From NCBI RefSeq assembly GCF_022655595.1, contig NZ_CP093379.1:802501-866500 (forward strand): DNA of 64,000 nt, written 5' to 3'. Positions 57,302 to 64,000 of this stretch are shown here, in pieces. Source of the stretch: Ignatzschineria rhizosphaerae. Its GTDB lineage: Bacteria; Pseudomonadota; Gammaproteobacteria; Cardiobacteriales; Wohlfahrtiimonadaceae. The notes beneath the pieces were generated by a model. It was given only the letters and a program-made list of their open reading frames with translations. It was not told the DNA's origin and made no database searches. The position numbers and the translations under genes are program-made. Positions within the stretch are counted from its first letter, which is position 1; every line of letters begins with the position of its first letter.

Positions 57302-57511
57302 TTATCTTAATTCATAAGCTTGAGGAATAGGCATGTTTTGACTAAGCGGTGAAGCCTCACCAGGAAGTAGACTTTTAGCAATATCAGCACAAGAACCACA
57401 ACCGGTTGCGACACCAAGTTCTGCTTGTAGTGCTTCAAATGTTGTAACGCCGTTTTCAACAGCTTCAACGATTGCCTTATCGGTAATCCCATTGCAAAGA
57501 CAAATGTACAT
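57302..57511 (-). CDS. bfd: Bacterioferritin-associated ferredoxin
   Basis: A 69-residue [2Fe-2S] protein with the four BFD cysteines: Cys4, Cys6 (YICLCNGITD), Cys38 and Cys41 (GVATGCGSCAD). It binds at the haem of bacterioferritin and passes electrons to release iron. Convergent with the bfr pair, with a Fur box candidate directly upstream, as expected for induction under iron starvation. Confidence 0.93.
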   Translation of the reverse strand: MYICLCNGITDKAIVEAVENGVTTFEALQAELGVATGCGSCADIAKSLLPGEASPLSQNMPIPQAYELR

Positions 57512-57549
57512 GATAAATTCCTCTTATTAACGATGCTTTTACATATACT

Positions 57550-57568
57550 AATAACAATTATTCTTATT
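57550..57568 (-). promoter_or_regulatory. Fur box candidate upstream of bfd
   Basis: On the minus strand AATAAGAATAATTGTTATT agrees with the 19-bp Fur consensus at 13 positions; it lies 39 bp before the start codon. Confidence 0.55.
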
Positions 57569-57831
57569 TGCAAGTAGTAAGTGCTTCCATTCTTATATGG
57601 GATCTTATTGCCTTTAGAAAATGACGATTATAAAGGGGGATATCAGAGCGCTATAATAGGGTTAAAACCAGCCTTGATTGAGGATCTGCGTTATACTAAA
57701 CTCTCACAACTATTTGCATATATTGCCGGGAGTAATTTACAAAAAAATAAGAATAATTGTTCTATACGGCAATATGACGATGGATGAATTTGAGAAAAAA
57801 TCGTTTTTTTACACTTTAAATGAGAATAAAA

Positions 57832-58815
57832 ATGGCAGTGAAGGCAGAGCAAGTAACACAGAATCAAACTTTACAAGAGAAGTTATGGTTTCGTGGGCAG
57901 ATATTAAGAACGATCCGGGACTATTTTTTTGAGGAAAAAGTTGTTGAAGTGGATACGCCGATTATGAGTCAATTTGGTAATCCTGATCCTGCGCTTTTAA
58001 ACTTTATCACGCCTTATAATGGCCCAGGCAAACTCTACCAGCATTCAATGTTCTTGATCACATCACCTGAATATCACATGAAGCGTTTACTCGCCTATGG
58101 TGCTGGCTCTTGTTACTATTTAGGCAAAGTTTTTCGTGATGGTGAGATCAGTAAGCGCCATAATCCTGAATTTACGATGCTAGAATGGTATCGCTTAGAT
58201 TATGATTTAGAGCGCTTAATGCAAGAAGTTATTTCATTGATTAAATTGGTGAGTGGCAAGGCCCTTGAAGTAGAGTTTTATAGCTACTTAGAGGCTTTTA
58301 AAAAGATTTTAGGCGTGAATCCATTTGAGATGGATCTTGAGGCGCTTGTAGCGTTAATTCAAGCGCAGAACATTGCCTTAACTTTTGAACTTCGAGATCG
58401 AGATGAAGCATTAGATCTTATTGTTTCACATCTTATTGAGCCGGCATTTGATCCTGAAAAAATTACCATGCTTTATCATTATCCTGCAAGTCAGGCATCA
58501 TTATCTAAAATCGTCACGATTGATGGTTATCCTGTGGGGAAGCGTTTTGAGGCTTATTGGCAAGGTCTTGAACTCGCTAATGGTTATGAAGAGCTGACAA
58601 ATAGTCAAGAGCAGCGGGCACGTTTTATGGCAGAGAACATTCAGCGTACAAACATTGGTTATGATGCTGTGCCGATTGATGAGCTATTATTAGAAGTATT
58701 AGATCAAGTCCCATTTTGTAGCGGTGTTGCGCTTGGCGTTGATCGATTATTGATGGCAATGAAAGGAAGCAGTGAGATTAAAGATGTGATCCCTTTTGGC
58801 TTTGAAGAATCCTAA
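57832..58815 (+). CDS. epmA: Elongation factor P (R)-beta-lysine ligase
   Basis: A 327-residue truncated class II lysyl-tRNA-synthetase-like enzyme without an anticodon domain. Motif 2 YYLGKVFRDGEISKRHNPEFTMLEWYRLD is split here at RHNPE; motif 3 GVALGVDRLLMAM. TSPEYHMKRLLAYG and YQHSMF are typical of EpmA/GenX. It attaches beta-lysine to EF-P. Start uncertain: ATG 57832 has GAG 8 bases before, ATG 57820 is also in frame. epmB and efp are not in this window. Confidence 0.92.
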   Translation: MAVKAEQVTQNQTLQEKLWFRGQILRTIRDYFFEEKVVEVDTPIMSQFGNPDPALLNFITPYNGPGKLYQHSMFLITSPEYHMKRLLAYGAGSCYYLGKVFRDGEISKRHNPEFTMLEWYRLDYDLERLMQEVISLIKLVSGKALEVEFYSYLEAFKKILGVNPFEMDLEALVALIQAQNIALTFELRDRDEALDLIVSHLIEPAFDPEKITMLYHYPASQASLSKIVTIDGYPVGKRFEAYWQGLELANGYEELTNSQEQRARFMAENIQRTNIGYDAVPIDELLLEVLDQVPFCSGVALGVDRLLMAMKGSSEIKDVIPFGFEES

Positions 58816-59008
58816 AAAAATTCAAAATAGGCTAATTAAAATGCCGGCGCATCGCTATTAACAATAAGAAACATGTTCTATTTGGCATCTTGCAAGCATT
58901 GTTTAATACATATATTTATAGATTTATGCAAGGCGGGAATATTTCGTTCTTTCTAAAATCCTGTATCAGTGGTTTAAGACTTACTTTTCTTAAACCGATT
59001 TTATAGCT
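58813..59008 (+). repeat. Dispersed MITE-like repeat, copy F
   Basis: Left half TTCAAAATAGGCTAATTAAA and ATGCCGGCGCATCG as in copy E, TTCTATTTGGCATCTTGCAA as in B/G, right end CTTAAACCGATTTTATAGC inverted relative to the family left end. The middle is longer than in G. Confidence 0.6.
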
Positions 59009-59357
59009 ATTACGCATTAAATTCAGATGCGAACCGAAAAGGTTTAAAACTGCAGGCACGTAATGCCAAAAAACAAGCAAGCATTCGACCCAACTGTTCG
59101 TCAATCTATTTTAGGAGGATGGCTAACTAATAAATTTTGATCCCCTATTTTATTTAGAAATCACTATGCCACATAAAATAGAATTGGCTTTATAGTAGAA
59201 TCGGTTTAAAAGCGACTGAGTCAGATTGCCGGCGCATCAGTTATGAGAAGCGCAAGAATAGTTCTATCCGGCATCGTGCAGGCTAATTTAACACACTCCG
59301 TACCCTTAATATCTTAAATAGTATTTCTTAAACCGAATCTACTATACTATCAATATT
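58816..59357. other. Repeat-rich gene-free region epmA to gbsR-type gene
   Basis: 542 bp carrying two copies (F and G) of the dispersed repeat in tandem orientation, together filling most of it. No coding frame with credible features. Confidence 0.65.
59191..59346 (+). repeat. Dispersed MITE-like repeat, copy G (best-preserved)
   Basis: 156 bp with 19-bp terminal inverted repeats TATAGTAGAATCGGTTTAA and TATAGTAGATTCGGTTTAA (one mismatch). The outer TA may be a target duplication. The core has CAGATTGCCGGCGCATCAG, TTATGAGAAGCGCAAGAATA and GGCATCGTGCAGGCTAATTT. Too short to code for a transposase, so it would be non-autonomous. Confidence 0.8.
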
Positions 59358-59912
59358 CTAAGCTTTATCCTCTTTACGAGCACCTAAGATGAATTTCATC
59401 AAGCCTGAGCTTGTTTTAAAGAGGCGTTTTAAACCTGTTGTTGAAAACCCTAGTAAGTGATCACCAATGCCAATAAGAGAATGAAGGAGATCTACACTAT
59501 CTTTCGCACGTTTTTGAAAGACTTCTCTCTCATTTTTAAAATCAGGATCTTGCAACAGGTTTGTGAGCATTACTTCTGTGGGCTTGAGTTCTTGTTCGAT
59601 TCTTTCTCGAGCAATGATTTTAAGTAATTCCCAAACATCTCCCGTTGTTTCAAAGTAATCCTTACGATCATTTAAGATATGAGAGCGCTTGGCTAATCCT
59701 AAACGTTCAAGCTCTTTAATACTATTGCTACTATTAGAACGGGCAATCCCTAAAAATTCACAAATTGCATCTGCAGAGATTGGTTGTTCTTGAATAAAAA
59801 GTAGCGCATGAATTTGGGCCACCGTTCGGTTGATGCCCCAACGGCTTCCCATTTCGCCCCAATGAAGAACAAACTCTAATTCTTTTGGGGATAATTTATT
59901 ATCAGCGCTCAT
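59358..59912 (-). CDS. GbsR-type MarR-family regulator
   Basis: A 184-residue winged-helix protein. The start KELEFVLHWGEMGSRWGINRTVAQIHALL (split at GSRWG) and the recognition helix ARSNSSNSIKELERLGLA are characteristic of GbsR/MarR-like regulators that control glycine betaine/choline genes. It is the last gene behind the glycine betaine ABC genes on the same strand, 235 bp from proX1, so it probably responds to choline or betaine and controls them. Confidence 0.83.
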   Translation of the reverse strand: MSADNKLSPKELEFVLHWGEMGSRWGINRTVAQIHALLFIQEQPISADAICEFLGIARSNSSNSIKELERLGLAKRSHILNDRKDYFETTGDVWELLKIIARERIEQELKPTEVMLTNLLQDPDFKNEREVFQKRAKDSVDLLHSLIGIGDHLLGFSTTGLKRLFKTSSGLMKFILGARKEDKA

Positions 59913-60073
59913 GACTTCTCCAATATTCTTATAATGTTAATTTCTTTGCTATGATACCAAATTTCTATCATTTCAAAAATTAATGAAACATAAGGGCGTT
60001 TTAAGTAACTTAAATTGGGCGATAAATGTTCAAAACAGCGCCAAGTTAGCGATTATCGATTGTGGTAAAACCA

Positions 60074-60104
60074 TAAAAAAGAGCCCTTATTTTAAGAGCT
60101 CTTT
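60074..60104 (-). terminator. Terminator of the betaine transporter genes
   Basis: On the minus strand AAAGAGCTCTTA/TAAGGGCTCTTT stem with AAA loop and six T. It separates proX1 from the GbsR-type gene. Confidence 0.8.
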
Positions 60105-60147
60105 GAGATTATTGAAAGAGGTTGATGTTAATAATGAAGATTAATTA

Positions 60148-60993
60148 TTATTGAAACCAGCTATCAATCTCTTCTTTATATTTTTGATAAAACTCTTTTA
60201 CGCCGACCTCAGGATTTCGCTCATCTTTTCTTGCCATACCAATTAACTCATGGAGTTTATCTGAATCGAGCTTAAAGTTTTGCAGAAAATGGGTGACCTC
60301 TGGTTGATCATCGCTAAATCCTTTACGGGATAAAATCGTAATTTCATCAATAGGATAGATCTCTTTAGGATCTTCTAGCATTTTTATATCATAAAGGTCC
60401 CACATATAATGAGGCTTCCAACTAGTAATAATTACAGGTTCTTTTGCGGTAATAGCGCGTCTAAGTTCTGCTAGCATTGAGGCTTCAGAGGAACCGATTT
60501 GCTCAAAATTAAGTTCATAATCATCAATGGCTTGAAGTGTTAAACCGTGAATTCCAGCGCCAGCACCATCGCCATAAATTTTACCATCAAACATCGCTAC
60601 ATGATCATTAAGTTCTTCTATAGAGTTAATATCAACATATTGCGGCACGGCTAAGCCAGATACTCCTCCATCAAAAATAATACCAATAACATCTAGCTGC
60701 TTGCCAAAGCGCTCCCAATAATCTTTATGAGTATGTGGTAGCCATGATGTGAGGTAAAGGTCGGCACTACCTTGCGCGACTGCTGCAAAAAGAGGGCCTG
60801 GTTCAACAAGTGCTTTTTCAACTTCAAAGCCATTTTGAGTAAGGGCTTCATCTGCTAAATGCATTAATGCCACACTTTCAGACCAGCTAGGGTAGAGTAT
60901 TTTAATCGGTTTTTGATGATCATCTTTGCCACAAGCTGCTACAAAAAAGAGTGCTGCAATGGTGATTGTGAGTGTTTTTAATAAATGTTTCAT
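60148..60993 (-). CDS. proX: Glycine betaine-type ABC binding lipoprotein, copy 1
   Basis: A 281-residue OpuAC-type substrate-binding lipoprotein: signal peptide with lipobox VAAC (Cys ~21), then KILYPSWSESVALMHLADE, VEPGPLFAAVAQGSADLYL, TSWLPHTHKDYWERFG, GAGAGIHGLTLQAI, and ITSWKPHYMWDLYDIKML. Trp and Tyr residues for a betaine cage are present. It closely resembles copy 2 upstream (most blocks conserved), so the pair arose by tandem duplication. It is 432 bp away from copy 2 with a hairpin between. Confidence 0.87.
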   Translation of the reverse strand: MKHLLKTLTITIAALFFVAACGKDDHQKPIKILYPSWSESVALMHLADEALTQNGFEVEKALVEPGPLFAAVAQGSADLYLTSWLPHTHKDYWERFGKQLDVIGIIFDGGVSGLAVPQYVDINSIEELNDHVAMFDGKIYGDGAGAGIHGLTLQAIDDYELNFEQIGSSEASMLAELRRAITAKEPVIITSWKPHYMWDLYDIKMLEDPKEIYPIDEITILSRKGFSDDQPEVTHFLQNFKLDSDKLHELIGMARKDERNPEVGVKEFYQKYKEEIDSWFQ

Positions 60994-61425
60994 ACGTTAT
61001 TATTATAAAAATAATCCTTTTGATTTCGTATGTTAAAGGTCTTTTAAGAGTTTTTTAAGAAAGAGATATCTCTATAAAAAGACAAGGGGATTCCTTACTA
61101 GCTGCTTATTAGCTAATCAAAAAATGGTATAGAACCAAAATGTCACGTTAAGGAGTCCAGATATTTGCAGTATTGAGCCTCATCAATAATTTTGAGACTT
61201 AATATGTGATGAGTGTAGTTTACTATTGCCGAGAATTACTTAGTGAATAATAGTTCAGGGCGTTTTATCCACTTTAGCCAATCATGTTATCTAATATGAC
61301 TATCGGATATCTATTGTTATTGTGTTGAAAGACCATCGATAATTAATAGAAGCTATGATTTTCTTAGAGTTCCCTTGGTTATTTACTAGGGGATAACCAA
61401 GGGCTCAAATGCATTGATTTAATAC
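60994..61425. other. Gap between the two proX-type genes
   Basis: 432 bp without a gene. A strong stem CCCTTGGTTAT (61372-61382)/ATAACCAAGGG (61393-61403) lies just behind copy 2 without a U-run on the minus strand; it may attenuate transcription or protect the upstream mRNA. The rest probably carries a separate copy 1 promoter. Confidence 0.5.
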
Positions 61426-62271
61426 TTATTGAAACCAGCTATCAATCTCAGCTTGATATTTTTCATAGAATTTTTGAGCACCTGCTTTGGGGTTGCGCTC
61501 ATCTTCTCCGACCATTCCCATAAGCTCATGGAGCTTGTCTGAATCGAATTGGAAATGGCTAAAGAAGTTGGCAACTTCAGGATGATCCTCTTTAAAGCCT
61601 TGACGTGAAAGGATCTCAATTTGGTCTACTAAATAGACTTCTTTAGGGTCTTTTAACATTTTAAGGTCATAAAGATCCCACATATAATGAGGCTTCCAGC
61701 CTGTGATAAGAACAGGTTCTTTAGCGGCAATTGAACGGCGAAGCTCTGCCATCATTGAGCTCTCTGACGAGGTTAGTTGCTCATAATTTAAAGGATATTC
61801 TTCAATTGCTTTAATGGTATTGCCATGAATACCAGCGCCAGCGCCAATCCCGTAAATTTTGCCATCAAATATCTCGATATTATCGTTTAATTCATCAATA
61901 GAATCGATCTCTACATAATCAGGCACTACAAGTCCCGTACTAGCATCATCAAAGACAACGCCAATCACTTCTAATTTATTGCCAAAGCGTTCCCAATAAT
62001 CTTGATGAGTGTGGGGGAGCCATGCATCTAAGTAAAGATCAGCATCCCCTTTTGATAGTGCTGCGTAAAGAGGTCCTGGCTCAATTAAGGTTGTTTCAAC
62101 AGCATAGCCTTTATTATCTAAGACATATTCTGCTAAATGAGTCATAGCCACACCCTCAGCCCAGCTAGGGTAGAGAATTTTAACCGGTTTTGTTTGATCA
62201 TCATCGCCACACGCTGCAAGCGTAAAAAGGGACATTGCGGCAATTGCAATGGTTTTAAATAATTTATTCAT
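61426..62271 (-). CDS. proX: Glycine betaine-type ABC binding lipoprotein, copy 2
   Basis: A 281-residue lipoprotein with lipobox LAAC (Cys ~21): KILYPSWAEGVAMTHLAEYV, IEPGPLYAALSKGDADLYL, DAWLPHTHQDYWERFG, GIGAGAGIHGNTIKAIEEYP and ITGWKPHYMWDLYDLKML. It directly follows proW (113 bp), so this is the transporter's own binding protein. Differences from copy 1 (for example DAWLPH against TSWLPH) could change ligand preference. Confidence 0.88.
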   Translation of the reverse strand: MNKLFKTIAIAAMSLFTLAACGDDDQTKPVKILYPSWAEGVAMTHLAEYVLDNKGYAVETTLIEPGPLYAALSKGDADLYLDAWLPHTHQDYWERFGNKLEVIGVVFDDASTGLVVPDYVEIDSIDELNDNIEIFDGKIYGIGAGAGIHGNTIKAIEEYPLNYEQLTSSESSMMAELRRSIAAKEPVLITGWKPHYMWDLYDLKMLKDPKEVYLVDQIEILSRQGFKEDHPEVANFFSHFQFDSDKLHELMGMVGEDERNPKAGAQKFYEKYQAEIDSWFQ

Positions 62272-62384
62272 GACTTTTTCCTCTATATTTTATTGTTATT
62301 CACTATTTATAATAAGCGCATGTAATGGAGCGCTGATAAAGAGCGTATCTTCATTACAATTGCTCTTAAATTATTGCTAATTGG

Positions 62385-63245
62385 TTATTGGCGACCAATC
62401 GCTTGAGTGATCCGGTCTAAAATAATCGCTAAAATAACGATAGAAAGACCTGCTTCAAATCCTAAAGCCATATCAGCTTGTTGGATACTTGCATAAACGC
62501 TCTCTCCTAAACCGCCAGCGCCTACCATAGAACAGATCACAACCATAGAAAGTGCGAGCATAATCGTTTGGTTAATACCTGCTAGGATTGTCGGCATTGC
62601 TAAGGGAATTTGGACCTTATAGAGCATTTGCGAGCTTGTACAACCAAATGCTAAAGATGCTTCGATAATATCTTCAGGCACCTCTTTAATACCAAGAGTT
62701 GTCATTCTTACAGCCGGTGGCAGTGAGAAGATGACCGTTGCAAGGACGCCAGGAACATCCCCAACAGAGAAGAATAAAATCGCAGGAATGAGGTAAACAA
62801 ATGCCGGCATTGTCTGCATAAAGTCGAGAATAGGGCGAACAACAGCATCAGTCTTACGGCTTTTAGCACATAAGATTCCAAGCGGAATACCAATGATTAA
62901 GATAATAATGGTTGAAACAAGTACTAAGACTAAGGTATCAATCAATTGTGACCAAAAACCCATGCTATAAACAAGGAGTAAGCCAATAATGACAAAGATC
63001 GGTAAGCCAAAGCTTTTCTTGTAGTTTTTAAGCGAGGTTTTAAATTGACGAATGCCCGTCATTGCTAAAAAAGCGAGTAATGTAATGATAATAATCATGA
63101 CAAAGGGCGGCACCGCATTTAAACCTGATTGTAAGCCTTTGACAGAACTTCCAATGATATTGGCAACTTGATCAAAGAAAGGACGCCCAACAGTCGATAA
63201 CCAATCGACAAATTGTTCAACATATTTTCCTATTTCAATATTCAT
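62385..63245 (-). CDS. proW: Glycine betaine ABC transporter permease ProW
   Basis: A 286-residue permease with about six membrane segments: VPPFVMIIIITLLAFLAM, GFWSQLIDTLVLVLVST, PILDFMQTMPAFVYLIPAILFF (split at MPAFVY), and the ABC-contact loop EASLAFGCTSSQMLYKVQIPLAMP (split). Typical ProW/OpuAB family. It begins 1 base after the proV stop region, so the genes are translationally linked. Confidence 0.93.
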   Translation of the reverse strand: MNIEIGKYVEQFVDWLSTVGRPFFDQVANIIGSSVKGLQSGLNAVPPFVMIIIITLLAFLAMTGIRQFKTSLKNYKKSFGLPIFVIIGLLLVYSMGFWSQLIDTLVLVLVSTIIILIIGIPLGILCAKSRKTDAVVRPILDFMQTMPAFVYLIPAILFFSVGDVPGVLATVIFSLPPAVRMTTLGIKEVPEDIIEASLAFGCTSSQMLYKVQIPLAMPTILAGINQTIMLALSMVVICSMVGAGGLGESVYASIQQADMALGFEAGLSIVILAIILDRITQAIGRQ

Positions 63246-63246
63246 A

Positions 63247-64000
63247 TTAAGCTCCTACTTCTTGATTTTCAGTATCCACATTGAAGTTGTGATTTGTTTT
63301 TCCACCTTCAAGGGGATTCTCATCATCTGACATCATCTCCACCACTTTGGTGTAGCGTAGATAGCCAATCGGGCGAAAGCGATCATCAAGAACAGCAAGC
63401 GGATAAGTATGGCCTGCAAAATCACTTAAAGATTCTAATACGGGGCTATTTTGATCAATCGTTGGGATCTTAATAAGATCATCTTGAGTGATTCTCTCGG
63501 CATTATCACGAAGGAGTTTTCTTGCAGTATTAATTCTTAAATATCCTAAGAAGAGATTACCGCGTGAAACAACCGGTAAGAAATGATGGCTTTCCCGCTC
63601 CATTCTGCGAACGGCTGTTGCAGGACCATCTTTTTCGATATGAATTCTTTCGGTAAAAGGTTTCATTAATCTAGAAGCCGTAATGACTTTTGTTGAATCG
63701 ACATCATTCACAAACGAGCGGACATAATCATCAGCAGGGTTAAGGAGAATGTTCTCAGCACTATCTTGCTGGACAATGACGCCATCTTTCATAATAGCAA
63801 TCGTATCTCCAAGCTTAAGCGCTTCATCTAGGTCATGGGTGATAAAGACGATGGTTTTCTTGAGTTTTTCTTGAATCTCAATCAGCTCATCTTGCATTTG
63901 TGAGCGTATTAATGGGTCTAGCGCACTAAAAGATTCATCCATCAAGAGGATTTCAGAATCATTTGCTAAAGCTCTTGCAATCCCAACACGTTGCTGCATT
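63247..64000 (-). CDS. proV: Glycine betaine ABC transporter ATP-binding protein ProV (5' part outside window)
   Basis: 250 residues of the C-terminal part: end of the ABC signature (MQQRVGIARALAND), Walker B ILLMDESFSALDP, H-loop FITHDLDEALKLGD, then two CBS domains (from ~residue 110; SRGNLFLGYLRINTARKLL and LDDRFRPIGYLRYTKVVEM) that sense ionic strength in this family. Walker A lies beyond the window edge. Energises ProW uptake of betaine-like solutes. Confidence 0.93.
   Translation of the reverse strand, partial: MQQRVGIARALANDSEILLMDESFSALDPLIRSQMQDELIEIQEKLKKTIVFITHDLDEALKLGDTIAIMKDGVIVQQDSAENILLNPADDYVRSFVNDVDSTKVITASRLMKPFTERIHIEKDGPATAVRRMERESHHFLPVVSRGNLFLGYLRINTARKLLRDNAERITQDDLIKIPTIDQNSPVLESLSDFAGHTYPLAVLDDRFRPIGYLRYTKVVEMMSDDENPLEGGKTNHNFNVDTENQEVGA

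Noticed and set aside
57746-57764. Second Fur-like sequence AATAAGAATAATTGTTCTA upstream of epmA
   Set aside because: Resembles the bfd box in its left half only, and epmA is not known to be iron-regulated; probably chance in AT-rich DNA.
57581-57787. 68-codon frame upstream of epmA
   Set aside because: Extends across what should be the bfd/epmA promoter region, no ribosome site and no domain.

Overview
The window is 64 kb of AT-rich bacterial chromosome (roughly 38-40% G+C by eye) from a gammaproteobacterium. The housekeeping genes (gamma-type asd, dut, epmA, bfr/bfd, ygiQ, glmM, phoBR, pst) fit that class. A Tat-exported L-amino acid deaminase of the Proteus/Providencia type, an agmatine-route amidase and low G+C together suggest the Ignatzschineria/Wohlfahrtiimonas group (fly-associated Cardiobacteriales relatives). 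This placement is inference, not proof. No rRNA, tRNA, CRISPR array or prophage was found.

Layout. 1-8.7 kb: a co-directional dicarboxylate block made of the 3' part of sdhA, a LysR regulator, an AtuA/DUF4387 pair, split class I hydratase subunits and a DctPQM TRAP transporter, closed by a strong terminator. 9-13.3 kb: a DUF4822-type lipoprotein, an ArsR regulator divergent from a very short cytochrome P450-like gene plus an ABM monooxygenase, an orphan MetQ lipoprotein and a SnoaL-like protein. 13.3-16.5 kb: the L-amino acid deaminase behind a good Fur box, then an IS3-family element. 17-22.3 kb: poorly characterised envelope proteins, an Lrp/AsnC gene frameshifted in an A8 tract, an isochorismatase-fold hydrolase, a MORN-repeat protein and an MnmM-like methyltransferase. 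22.6-24.6 kb: panB and panC. 24.6-29.7 kb: pstSCAB-phoU with Pho boxes before pstS and before pstB. 30.4-37.6 kb: aguB, an APC permease, a YtcJ-type amidohydrolase, a secreted hypothetical, adenine deaminase and a GNAT acetyltransferase. 37.8-46.3 kb: a broken IS481-family element, three hypothetical or reductase genes, phoR, phoB, glmM and an intact IS5-family element. 46.6-53.4 kb: an NDUFA9-type reductase, dut, an MFS carrier, leuB, asd and a YegP-like protein. 53.4-58.8 kb: ygiQ, a pair of complementary bacterioferritin subunits, bfd and epmA. 59.3-64 kb: a glycine betaine ABC system (proV cut by the window edge, proW, two proX-type lipoproteins) with a GbsR-type regulator at the end.

How it fits together. 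Phosphate control is spread over two places: phoBR lies about 14 kb from pst, and both carry matching Pho boxes. Two more Pho boxes beside phoB face away from it towards a 200-bp gene-free stretch. Iron appears in the Fur-boxed deaminase (alpha-keto acids serve as siderophores in Proteeae), the Bfr pair and Fur-boxed bfd. Nutrient uptake and amino acid/polyamine catabolism dominate the accessory content.

Between genes there is a recurring family of short palindromic elements (eight full or partial copies, up to about 195 bp). The best copy has 19-bp terminal inverted repeats, like a MITE. The hexamer GCCGGC is also strikingly frequent for such an AT-rich sequence. I did not find a single unmistakable new multi-gene system. 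The strongest candidates for something undescribed are the AtuA/hydratase/TRAP catabolic block, the ArsR/mini-P450/ABM trio, the MITE family and the outward Pho promoters next to phoB.
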